The notes beneath the pieces are model-generated. The model was given only the letters and a program-made list of their open reading frames with translations, made no database searches and had not been told where the DNA came from. A stretch of 64,000 nt of DNA. It comes from Siphonodentalium dalli. Lineage: Eukaryota > Mollusca > Scaphopoda > Gadilida > Siphonodentaliidae. This document shows, piece by piece, positions 11,382-23,512 of the stretch. Position 1 is the stretch's first letter; each line of letters begins with the position of its first letter. Location of the stretch: positions 1,052,001-1,116,000 of the forward strand of contig CP136064.1 in NCBI GenBank assembly GCA_032622095.1, given 5' to 3'. The translations under genes and the position numbers were made by a program.

Positions 11382-13901
11382 TGGTTCCATGGTGGAGTAC
11401 GGTTGGATATTTTCAATTTGGAGCATGTTTCTCCATACCGCGCCATGTCAAATCTGGCCATATCCGAATCGGGTTGTCATTTACAATGACTGCAGAAAAT
11501 ATATATCTTCATGTTGGAATGCAAATGAATGTTTAAAGGAACAGATGTATCTCAACTTAAAGGGACATAAGTAACACCGTCACCAACTTTAAGGGGTATC
11601 TGCTATAGACTGGTTACATGGTGGAGTACGGTTGGATATTTTCAATTTTGCGCATGTTTCTCCATACCGCGCCATGTAAAATCTGGCCATATCCGAATCG
11701 GGTTGTCATTTACAATGACTGCAGAAAATAAATATCTTCATGTTGGAATGCAAATGTATGTTTAAAGGAACAGATGTATCTCAACTTAAAGGGACATAAG
11801 TAACACAGTCACCAACTTAAAGAGGTGTCTGATTTAGACTGGTTCCATGGTGGAGTACGTTGGGATATTTTCTATTTGGCGCATGTTTCTCCATACCGCG
11901 CCATGTCAAATCTGGCCATATCCGAATCGGGTTGTCATTTACAATGACTACAGAAAATAAATATCTTCATGTTGGAATGCAAATGTATGTTTAGAGGAAC
12001 AGATGTATCTCAACTTAAAGGGACATAAGTAACACAGTCACCAACTTTAAGGGGTATCTGCTATAGACTGGTTCCATGGTGGAGTACGGTTGGATATTTA
12101 CTATTTGGCGCATGTTTCTCCATACCGCGCCATGTCAAATCTGGCCATATCCGAATCGGGTTGTCATTTACAATGACTACAGAAAACATATATCTTCATG
12201 TTGGAATGCAAATGTATTGTTTAAAGGAACAGATGTATCTCAACTTAAAGGGACATAAGTAACACCGTCACCAACTTTAAAGGGGTATCTGCTAAGACTG
12301 GTTCCATGGTGGAGTACTGTTGTATATTTTCAATTTGGCGCATGTTTTTCCATACCGCGCCATGTCAAATCTGGCCATATCCGAATCGGGTTGTCATTTA
12401 CAATGACTACAGAAAATAAATATCTTCATGTTGGAATGCAAATGTATGTTTAAAGGAACAGATGATATCTCAACTTAAAGAGACATAAGTAACACAGTCA
12501 CCAACTTAAAGGGGTATCTGCTATAGACTGGTTCCATGGTGGAGTACGGTTGGATATTTTCAATTTGGCGCATGTTTCTCCATACCGCGCCATGTCAAAT
12601 CTGGCCCTATCCGAATCGGGTTGTCATTTACAATGACTGCAGAAAATAAATATCTTCATGTTGGAATGCAAATGTATGTTTAAAAGGAACAGATGTATCT
12701 CAACTTAAAGGGGACATAAGTAACACAGTCACCAACTTAAAGAGGTGTCTGATTTAGACTGGTTACATGGTGGAATACGGTTGGATATTTTCTATTTGGC
12801 ACATGTTTCTCCATAACCGCGCCATGTCAAATCTGGCCATATCCGAATCGGGTTGTCATTTACAATGACTACAGAAAATAAATATCTTCATGTTGGAATG
12901 CAAATGTATGTTTAAAGGAACAGATGTATCTCAACTTAAAGGGACATAAGTAACAGTCACCAACTTTAAGGGGTATCTGCTATAGACTGGTTCCATGGTG
13001 GAGTACGGTTGGATATTTTCTATTTGGCACATGTTTCTCCATACCGCGCAATGTCAAATCTGGCCATATCCGAATCGGGTTGTCATTTACAATGTCTACA
13101 GAAAATAAATATCTTCATGTTGGAATGCAAATGTATGTTTTAAAGGAACAGATGTATCAACTTAAAGGGACATAAGTAACACCGTCACCAACTTTAAGGG
13201 GTATCTGCTATAGACTGGTTCCATGGTGGAGTACTGTTGGATATTTTCAATTTGGCGCATGTTTCTCCCTACCGCGCCATGTAAAAATCTGGCCATATCC
13301 GAATCGGGTTGTCATTTACAATGACTACAGAAAATAAATATCGTTCATGTTGGAATGCAAATGTATGTTTACAGGAACAGATGTATCTCAACTTAAAGGG
13401 ACATAAGTAACAGTCACCAACTTAAAGGGGTATCTGCTATAGACTGGTTCCATGGTGGAGTACGGTTGGATATTTTCAATTTGGCGCATGTTTCTCCATA
13501 CCGCGCCATGTCAAATCTGGCCATATCCGAATCGGGTTGTCATTTACAATGACTGCAGAAAATATATATCTTCATGGTGGCTGCAAATATATGTTTAAAG
13601 GAACAGATGTATCTCAACTTAAAGGGACATAAGTAACACAGTCACCAACTTAAAGGGGTATCTGCTATAGACTGGTTCCATGGTGGAGTACGGTTGAATA
13701 TTTTCAATTTGGCGCATGTTTCTCCATACCGCGCCATGTCAAATCTGGCCCTATCCGAATCGGGTTGTCATTTACAATGACTGCAGAAAATATATATCTT
13801 CATGGTGGAATGCAAATGTATGTTTAAAGGAACAGATGTATCTCAACTTAAAGGGACATAAGTAACACAGTCACCAACTTTAAGGGGTATCTGCTATAGA
13901 C
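11382..13901 (+). repeat. 11-monomer copy of the same higher-order repeat, indel-rich
   Basis: Same variant order as 8638-11381, but the ACTGTTGC unit seen near 10694 is absent, so there are 11 monomers. The segment 12210-13415 carries nine 1-bp insertions and two 2-bp losses not found at the matching places in the copies at 9.4-10.7 and 15.6-16.9 kb. Flanking parts of this copy match the others well. Confidence 0.8.
12210..13415 (+). other. Cluster of small indels, possible assembly or polishing defect
   Basis: Single-base insertions: GTATTGTTT (12216), CTTTAAAGGGG (12280), GATGATATC (12465), TTTAAAAGG (12684), TTAAAGGGGACA (12711), CCATAACCGC (12816), GTTTTAAAGG (13140), GTAAAAATC (13284) and ATCGTTCATG (13343). 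Two-base losses: GATGTATCAACTT (13158) and AAGTAACAGTC (13410). The equivalent positions in the copies at 9.4-10.7 and 15.6-16.9 kb are normal. A 2-bp loss at 12950 is shared with 10200 and so is older. Confidence 0.8.
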
Positions 13902-14816
13902 TGGTTCCATGGTGGAGTACGGTTGGATATTTTCAATTTGGAGCATGTTTCTCCATACCGCGCCATGTCAAATCTGGCCATATCCGAATCGGGTTGTCAT
14001 TTACAATGACTGCAGAAAATATATATCTTCATGTTGGAATGCAAATGAATGTTTAAAGGAACAGATGTATCTCAACTTAAAGGGACATAAGTAACACCGT
14101 CACCAACTTTAAGGGGTATCTGCTATAGACTGGTTACATGGTGGAGTACGGTTGGATATTTTCAATTTTGCGCATGTTTCTCCATACCGCGCCATGTAAA
14201 ATCTGGCCATATCCGAATCGGGTTATCATTTACAATGACTGCAGAAAATAAATATCTTCATGTTGGAATGCAAATGTATGTTTAAAGGAACAGATGTATC
14301 TCAACTTAAAGGGACATAAGTAACACAGTCACCAACTTAAAGGGGTATCTGCTATAGACTGGTTCCATGGTGGAGTACGGTTGGATATTTTCAATTTGGC
14401 GCATGTTTCTCCATACCGCGCCATGTCAAATCTGGCCATATCCGAATCGGGTTGTCATTTACAATGACTGCAGAAAATATATATCTTCATGGTGGCTGCA
14501 AATATATGTTTAAAGGAACAGATGTATCTCAACTTAAAGGGACATAAGTAACACAGTCACCAACTTAAAGGGGTATCTGCTATAGACTGGTTCCATGGTG
14601 GAGTACGGTTGAATATTTTCAATTTGGCGCATGTTTCTCCATACCGCGCCATGTCAAATCTGGCCCTATCCGAATCGGGTTGTCATTTACAATGACTGCA
14701 GAAAATATATATCTTCATGGTGGAATGCAAATGTATGTTTAAAGGAACAGATGTATCTCAACTTAAAGGGACATAAGTAACACAGTCACCAACTTTAAGG
14801 GGTATCTGCTATAGAC
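13902..14816 (+). repeat. Short 4-monomer unit (915 bp)
   Basis: Four monomers: AGCATG/GAATGTTT, TTTTGCGC/GTAAAA (with GGGTTATCATT near 14220), the GGTGGCTGC short form (near 14492) and GGTTGAAT (near 14608). They are followed at 14817 by another AGCATG unit. This equals the 12/11-monomer unit with its middle removed, joined from the TTTTGCGC unit directly to the unit holding the short form. It looks like an internal deletion by unequal exchange. Confidence 0.75.
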
Positions 14817-17333
14817 TGGTTCCATGGTGGAGTACGGTTGGATATTTTCAATTTGGAGCATGTTTCTCCATACCGCGCCATGTCAAATCTGGCCATATCC
14901 GAATCGGGTTGTCATTTACAATGACTGCAGAAAATATATATCTTCATGTTGGAATGCAAATGAATGTTTAAAGGAACAGATGTATCTCAACTTAAAGGGA
15001 CATAAGTAACACCGTCACCAACTTTAAGGGGTATCTGCTATAGACTGGTTACATGGTGGAGTACGGTTGGATATTTTCAATTTTGCGCATGTTTCACCAT
15101 ACCGCGCCATGTAAAATCTGGCCATATCCGAATCGGGTTGTCATTTACAATGACTGCAGAAAATAAATATCTTCATGTTGGAATGCAAATGTATGTTTAA
15201 AGGAACAGATGTATCTCAACTTAAAGGGACATAAGTAACACAGTCACCAACTTAAAGAGGTGTCTGATTTAGACTGGTTCCATGGTGGAGTACGGTTGGA
15301 TATTTTCTATTTGGCGCATGTTTCTCCATACCGCGCCATGTCAAATCTGGCCATATCCGAATCGGGTTGTCATTTACAATGACTACAGAAAATAAATATC
15401 TTCATGTTGGAATGCAAATGTATGTTTAGAGGAACAGATGTATCTCAACTTAAAGGGACATAAGTAACACAGTCACCAACTTTAATGGGTATCTGCTATA
15501 GACTGGTTCCATGGTGGAGTACGGTTGGATATTTACTATTTGGCGCATGTTTCTCCATACCGCGCCATGTCAAATCTGGCCATATCCGAATCGGGTTGTC
15601 ATTTACAATGACTACAGAAAACATATATCTTCATGTTGGAATGCAAATGTATGTTTAAAGGAACAGATGTATCTCAACTTAAAGGGACATAAGTAACACC
15701 GTCACCAACTTTAAGGGGTATCTGCTAAGACTGGTTCCATGGTGGAGTACTGTTGTATATTTTCAATTTGGCGCATGTTTTTCCATACCGCGCCATGTCA
15801 AATCTGGCCATATCCGAATCAGGTTGTCATTTACAATGACTACAGAAAATAAATATCTTCATGTTGGAATGCAAATGTATGTTTAAAGGAACAGATGTTT
15901 CTCAACTTAAAGAGACATAAGTAACACAGTCACCAACTTAAAGGGGTATCTGCTATAGACTGGTTCCATGGTGGAGTACGGTTGGATATTTTCAATTTGG
16001 CGCATGTTTCTCCATACCGCGCCATGTCAAATCTGGCCCTATCCGAATCGGGTTGTCATTTACAATGACTGCAGAAAATAAATATCTTCATGTTGGAATG
16101 CAAATGTATGTTTAAAGGAACAGATGTATCTCAACTTAAAGGGACATAAGTAACACAGTCACCAACTTAAAGAGGTGTCTGATTTAGACTGGTTACATGG
16201 TGGAATACGGTTGGATATTTTCTATTTGGCACATGTTTCTCCATACCGCGCCATGTCAAATCTGGCCATATCCGAATCGGGTTGTCATTTACAATGACTA
16301 CAGAAAATAAATATCTTCATGTTGGAATGCAAATGTATGTTTAAAGGAACAGATGTATCTCAACTTAAAGGGACATAAGTAACACAGTCACCAACTTTAA
16401 GGGGTATCTGCTATAGACTGGTTCCATGGTGGAGTACGGTTGGATATTTTCTATTTGGCACATGTTTCTCCATACCGCGCAATGTCAAATCTGGCCATAT
16501 CCGAATCGGGTTGTCATTTACAATGTCTACAGAAAATAAATATCTTCATGTTGGAATGCAAATGTATGTTTAAAGGAACAGATGTATCTCAACTTAAAGG
16601 GACATAAGTAACACCGTCACCAACTTTAAGGGGTATCTGCTATAGACTGGTTCCATGGTGGAGTACTGTTGGATATTTTCAATTTGGCGCATGTTTCTCC
16701 CTACCGCGCCATGTAAAATCTGGCCATATCCGAATCGGGTTGTCATTTACAATGACTACAGAAAATAAATATCTTCATGTTGGAATGCAAATGTATGTTT
16801 ACAGGAACAGATGTATCTCAACTTAAAGGGACATAAGTAACACAGTCACCAACTTAAAGGGGTATCTGCTATAGACTGGTTCCATGGTGGAGTACGGTTG
16901 GATATTTTCAATTTGGCGCATGTTTCTCCATACCGCGCCATGTCAAATCTGGCCATATCCGAATCGGGTTGTCATTTACAATGACTGCAGAAAATATATA
17001 TCTTCATGGTGGCTGCAAATATATGTTTAAAGGAACAGATGTATCTCAACTTAAAGGGACATAAGTAACACAGTCACCAACTTAAAGGGGTATCTGCTAT
17101 AGACTGGTTCCATGGTGGAGTACGGTTGAATATTTTCAATTTGGCGCATGTTTCTCCATACCGCGCCATGTCAAATCTGGCCCTATCCGAATCGGGTTGT
17201 CATTTACAATGACTGCAGAAAATATATATCTTCATGGTGGAATGCAAATGTATGTTTAAAGGAACAGATGTATCTCAACTTAAAGGGACATAAGTAACAC
17301 AGTCACCAACTTTAAGGGGTATCTGCTATAGAC
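14817..17333 (+). repeat. 11-monomer higher-order repeat, donor-like copy
   Basis: Same order as 11382-13901 but without its small indels. It carries a private TTTAATGGGT near 15481 and AATCAGGTTG near 15818, both found again at 31506 and 31843. The whole unit reappears at 30842-33358, offset 16,025 bp (70 monomers). Confidence 0.8.
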
Positions 17334-20300
17334 TGGTTCCATGGTGGAGTACGGTTGGATATTTTTTAATTTGGAGCATGTTTCTCCATACCGCGCCATG
17401 TCAAATCTGGCCATATCCGAATCGGGTTGTCATTTACAATGACTGCAGAAAATATATATCTTCATGTTGGAATGCAAATGAATGTTTAAAGGAACAGATG
17501 TATCTCAACTTAAAGGGACATAAGTAACACCGTCACCAACTTTAAGGGGTATCTGCTATAGACTGGTTACATGGTGGAGTACGGTTGGATATTTTCAATT
17601 TTGCGCATGTTTCTCCATACCGCGCCATGTAAAATCTGGCCATATCCGAATCGGGTTAACATTTACAATGACTGCAGAAAATAAATATCTTCATGTTGGA
17701 ATGCAAATGTATGTTTAAAGGAACAGATGTATCTCAACTTAAAGGGACATAAGTAACACCGTCACCAACTTTAAGGGGTATCTGCTAAGACTGGTTCCAT
17801 GGTGGAGTACTGTTGTATATTTTCAATTTGGCGCATGTTTTTCCATACCGCGCCATGTCAAATCTGGCCATATCCGAATCGGGTTGTCATTTACAATGAC
17901 TACAGAAAATAAATATCTTCATGTTGGAATGCAAATGTAAGTTTAAAGGAACAGATGTATCTCAACTTAAAGGGACATAAGTAACACAGTCACCAACTTA
18001 AAGGGGTATCTGCTATAGACTGGTTCCATGGTGGAGTACGGTTGGATATTTTCAATTTGGCGCATGTTTCTCCATACCGCGCCATGTCAAATCTGGCCCT
18101 ATCCGAATCGGGTTGTCATTTACAATGACTGCAGAAAATAAATATCTTCATGTTGGAATGCAAATGTATGTTTAAAGGAACAGATGTATCTCTACTTAAA
18201 GGGACATAAGTAACACAGTCACCAACTTAAAGAGGTGTCTGATTTAGACTGGTTACATGGTGGAATACGGTTGGATATTTTCTATTTGGCGCATGTTTCT
18301 CCATACCGCGCCATGTCAAATCTGGCCATATCCGAATCGGGTTGTCATTTACAATGACTACAGAAAATAAATATCTTCATGTTGGAATGCAAATGTATGT
18401 TTAAAGGAACAGATGTATCTCAACTTAAAGGGACATAAGTAACACAGTCACCAACTTTAAGGGGTATCTGCTATAGACTGGTTCCATGGTGGAGTATGGT
18501 TGGATATTTTCTATTTGGCACATGTTTCTCCATACCGCGCCATGTCAAATCTGGCCATATCCGAATCGGGTTGTCATTTACAATGACTACAGAAAATAAA
18601 TATCTTCATGTTGGAATGCAAATGTATGTTTAAAGGAACAGATGTATCTCAACTTAAAGGGACATAAGTAACACAGTCACCAACTTTAAGGGGTATCTGC
18701 TATAGACTGGTTCCATGGTGGAGTACGGTTGGATATTTACTATTTGGCGCATGTTTCTCCATACCGCGCCATGTCAAATCTGGCCATATCCGAATCGGGT
18801 TGTCATTTACAATGACTACAGAAAATATATATCTTCATGTTGGAATGCAAATGTATGTTTAAAGGAACAGATGTATCTCAACTTAAAGGGACATAAGTAA
18901 CACCGTCACCAACTTTAAGGGGTATCTGCTAAGACTGGTTCCATGGTGGAGTACTGTTGTATATTTTCAATTTGGCGCATGTTTTTCCATACCGCGCCAT
19001 GTCAAATCTGGCCATATCCGAATCAGGTTGTCATTTACAATGACTACAGAAAATAAATATCTTCATGTTGGAATGCAAATGTATGTTTAAAGGAACAGAT
19101 GTATCTCAACTTAAAGAGACATAAGTAACACAGTCACCAACTTAAAGGGGTATCTGCTATAGACTGGTTCCATGGTGGAGTACGGTTGGATATTTTCAAT
19201 TTGGCGCATGTTTCTCCATACCGCGCCATGTCAAATCTGGCCCTATCCGAATCGGGTTGTCATTTACAATGACTGCAGAAAATAAATATCTTCATGTTGG
19301 AATGCAAATGTATGTTTAAAGGAACAGATGTATCTCAACTTAAAGGGACATAAGTAACACAGTCACCAACTTAAAGAGGTGTCTGATTTAGACTGGTTAC
19401 ATGGTGGAATACGGTTGGATATTTTCTATTTGGCACATGTTTCTCCATACCGCGCCATGTCAAATCTGGCCATATCCGAATCGGGTTGTCATTTACAATG
19501 ACTACAGAAAATAAATATCTTCATGTTGGAATGCAAATGTATGTTTAAAGGAACAGATGTATCTCAACTTAAAGGGACATAAGTAACACAGTCACCAACT
19601 TTAAGGGGTATCTGCTATAGACTGGTTCCATGGTGGAGTACGGTTGGATATTTTCTATTTGGCACATGTTTCTCCATACCGCGCAATGTCAAATCTGGCC
19701 ATATCCGAATCGGGTTGTCATTTACAATGTCTACAGAAAATAAATATCTTCATGTTGGAATGCAAATGTATGTTTAAAGGAACAGATGTATCTCAACTTA
19801 AAGGGACATAAGTAACACCGTCACCAACTTTAAGGGGTATCTGCTATAGACTGGTTCCATGGTGGAGTACTGTTGGATATTTTCAATTTGGCGCATGTTT
19901 CTCCCTACCGCGCCATGTAAAATCTGGCCATATCCGAATCGGGTTGTCATTTACAATGACTACAGAAAATAAATATCTTCATGTTGGAATGCAAATGTAT
20001 GTTTACAGGAACAGATGTATCTCAACTTAAAGGGACATAAGTAACACAGTCACCAACTTAAAGGGGTATCTGCTATAGACTGGTTCCATGGTGGAGTACG
20101 GTTGGATATTTTCAATTTGGCGCATGTTTCTCCATACCGCGCCATGTCAAATCTGGCCATATCCGAATCGGGTTGTCATTTACAATGACTGCAGAAAATA
20201 TATATCTTCATGGTGGCTGCAAATATATGTTTAAAGGAACAGATGTATCTCAACTTAAAGGGACATAAGTAACACAGTCACCAACTTAAAGGGGTATCTG

Positions 20301-20537
20301 CTATAGACTGGTTCCATGGTGGAGTACGGTTGAATATTTTCAATTTGGCGCATGTTTCTCCATACCGCGCCATGTCAAATCTGGCCCTATCCGAATCGGG
20401 TTGTCATTTACAATGACTGCAGAAAATATATATCTTCATGGTGGAATGCAAATGTATGTTTAAAGGAACAGATGTATCTCAACTTAAAGGGACATAAGTA
20501 ACACAGTCACCAACTTTAAGGGGTATCTGCTATAGAC
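17334..20537 (+). repeat. 14-monomer higher-order repeat (3,204 bp), copy 1
   Basis: It starts with an AGCATG unit that has TTTTTTAATTTGG instead of TTTTCAATTTGG (1 bp longer), then TTTTGCGC, then an ACTGTTGTAT unit after CTAAG. The next landmark is GTAAGTTT (near 17938), followed by TCTCTACTT (near 18189) and AGTATGG (near 18493). The TTACTATTTGG unit starts at 18708. The same landmarks recur 3,204 bp later. GGGTTAACATT near 17655 is private; the other copy has GGGTTATCATT. Confidence 0.8.
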
Positions 20538-23512
20538 TGGTTCCATGGTGGAGTACGGTTGGATATTTTTTAATTTGGAGCATGTTTCTCCATACCGCGC
20601 CATGTCAAATCTGGCCATATCCGAATCGGGTTGTCATTTACAATGACTGCAGAAAATATATATCTTCATGTTGGAATGCAAATGAATGTTTAAAGGAACA
20701 GATGTATCTCAACTTAAAGGGACATAAGTAACACCGTCACCAACTTTAAGGGGTATCTGCTATAGACTGGTTACATGGTGGAGTACGGTTGGATATTTTC
20801 AATTTTGCGCATGTTTCTCCATACCGCGCCATGTAAAATCTGGCCATATCCGAATCGGGTTATCATTTACAATGACTGCAGAAAATAAATATCTTCATGT
20901 TGGAATGCAAATGTATGTTTAAAGGAACAGATGTATCTCAACTTAAAGGGACATAAGTAACACCGTCACCAACTTTAAGGGGTATCTGCTAAGACTGGTT
21001 CCATGGTGGAGTACTGTTGTATATTTTCAATTTGGCGCATGTTTTTCCATACCGCGCCATGTCAAATCTGGCCATATCCGAATCGGGTTGTCATTTACAA
21101 TGACTACAGAAAATAAATATCTTCATGTTGGAATGCAAATGTAAGTTTAAAGGAACAGATGTATCTCAACTTAAAGGGACATAAGTAACACAGTCACCAA
21201 CTTAAAGGGGTATCTGCTATAGACTGGTTCCATGGTGGAGTACGGTTGGATATTTTCAATTTGGCGCATGTTTCTCCATACCGCGCCATGTCAAATCTGG
21301 CCCTATCCGAATCGGGTTGTCATTTACAATGACTGCAGAAAATAAATATCTTCATGTTGGAATGCAAATGTATGTTTAAAGGAACAGATGTATCTCTACT
21401 TAAAGGGACATAAGTAACACAGTCACCAACTTAAAGAGGTGTCTGATTTAGACTGGTTACATGGTGGAATACGGTTGGATATTTTCTATTTGGCGCATGT
21501 TTCTCCATACCGCGCCATGTCAAATCTGGCCATATCCGAATCGGGTTGTCATTTACAATGACTACAGAAAATAAATATCTTCATGTTGGAATGCAAATGT
21601 ATGTTTAAAGGAACAGATGTATCTCAACTTAAAGGGACATAAGTAACACAGTCACCAACTTTAAGGGGTATCTGCTATAGACTGGTTCCATGGTGGAGTA
21701 TGGTTGGATATTTTCTATTTGGCACATGTTTCTCCATACCGCGCCATGTCAAATCTGGCCATATCCGAATCGGGTTGTCATTTACAATGACTACAGAAAA
21801 TAAATATCTTCATGTTGGAATGCAAATGTATGTTTAAAGGAACAGATGTATCTCAACTTAAAGGGACATAAGTAACACAGTCACCAACTTTAAGGGGTAT
21901 CTGCTATAGACTGGTTCCATGGTGGAGTACGGTTGGATATTTACTATTTGGCGCATGTTTCTCCATACCGCGCCATGTCAAATCTGGCCATATCCGAATC
22001 GGGTTGTCATTTACAATGACTACAGAAAATATATATCTTCATGTTGGAATGCAAATGTATGTTTAAAGGAACAGATGTATCTCAACTTAAAGGGACATAA
22101 GTAACACCGTCACCAACTTTAAGGGGTATCTGCTAAGACTGGTTCCATGGTGGAGTACTGTTGTATATTTTCAATTTGGCGCATGTTTTTCCATACCGCG
22201 CCATGTCAAATCTGGCCATATCCGAATCGGGTTGTCATTTACAATGACTACAGAAAATAAATATCTTCATGTTGGAATGCAAATGTATGTTTAAAGGAAC
22301 AGATGTATCTCAACTTAAAGGGACATAAGTAACACAGTCACCAACTTAAAGGGGTATCTGCTATAGACTGGTTCCATGGTGGAGTACGGTTGGATATTTT
22401 CAATTTGGCGCATGTTTCTCCATACCGCGCCATGTCAAATCTGGCCCTATCCGAATCGGGTTGTCATTTACAATGACTGCAGAAAATAAATATCTTCATG
22501 TTGGAATGCAAATGTATGTTTAAAGGAACAGATGTATCTCAACTTAAAGGGACATAAGTAACACAGTCACCAACTTAAAGAGGTGTCTGATTTAGACTGG
22601 TTACATGGTGGAATACGGTTGGATATTTTCTATTTGGCGCATGTTTCTACATACCGCGCCATGTCAAATCTGGCCATATCCGAATCGGGTTGTCATTTAC
22701 AATGACTACAGAAAATAAATATCTTCATGTTGGAATGCAAATGTATGTTTAAAGGAACAGATGTATCTCAACTTAAAGGGACATAAGTAACACAGTCACC
22801 AACTTTAAGGGGTATCTGCTATAGACTGGTTCCATGGTGGAGTACGGTTGGATATTTTCTATTTGGCACATGTTTCTCCATACCGCGCCATGTCAAATCT
22901 GGCCATATCCGAATCGGGTTGTCATTTACAATGACTACAGAAAATAAATATCTTCATGTTGGAATGCAAATGTATGTTTAAAGGAACAGATGTATCTCAA
23001 CTTAAAGGGACATAAGTAACACAGTCACCAACTTTAAGGGGTATCTGCTATAGACTGGTTCCATGGTGGAGTACGGTTGGATATTTTCAATTTGGCGCAT
23101 GTTTCTCCATACCGCGCCATGTCAAATCTGGCCATATCCGAATCGGGTTGTCATTTACAATGACTGCAGAAAATATATATCTTCATGGTGGCTGCAAATA
23201 TATGTTTAAAGGAACAGATGTATCTCAACTTAAAGGGACATAAGTAACACAGTCACCAACTTAAAGGGGTATCTGCTATAGACTGGTTCCATGGTGGAGT
23301 ACGGTTGAATATTTTCAATTTGGCGCATGTTTCTCCATACCGCGCCATGTCAAATCTGGCCCTATCCGAATCGGGTTGTCATTTACAATGACTGCAGAAA
23401 ATATATATCTTCATGGTGGAATGCAAATGTATGTTTAAAGGAACAGATGTATCTCAACTTAAAGGGACATAAGTAACACAGTCACCAACTTTAAGGGGTA
23501 TCTGCTATAGAC
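20538..23512 (+). repeat. 13-monomer copy of the preceding higher-order repeat
   Basis: Offset 3,204 bp to 17334-20537 for the first ten or so monomers (TTTTTTAATTTGG at 20566, GTAAGTTT near 21142, AGTATGG near 21697, TTACTATTTGG unit at 21912). The ACTGTTGG/GTAAAA/TTTACAGG unit of copy 1 is missing, giving 13 monomers. A private TTTCTACATA (near 22644) recurs near 26304, 35464, 37523 and 50798, which ties those later segments to this lineage. Confidence 0.75.
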
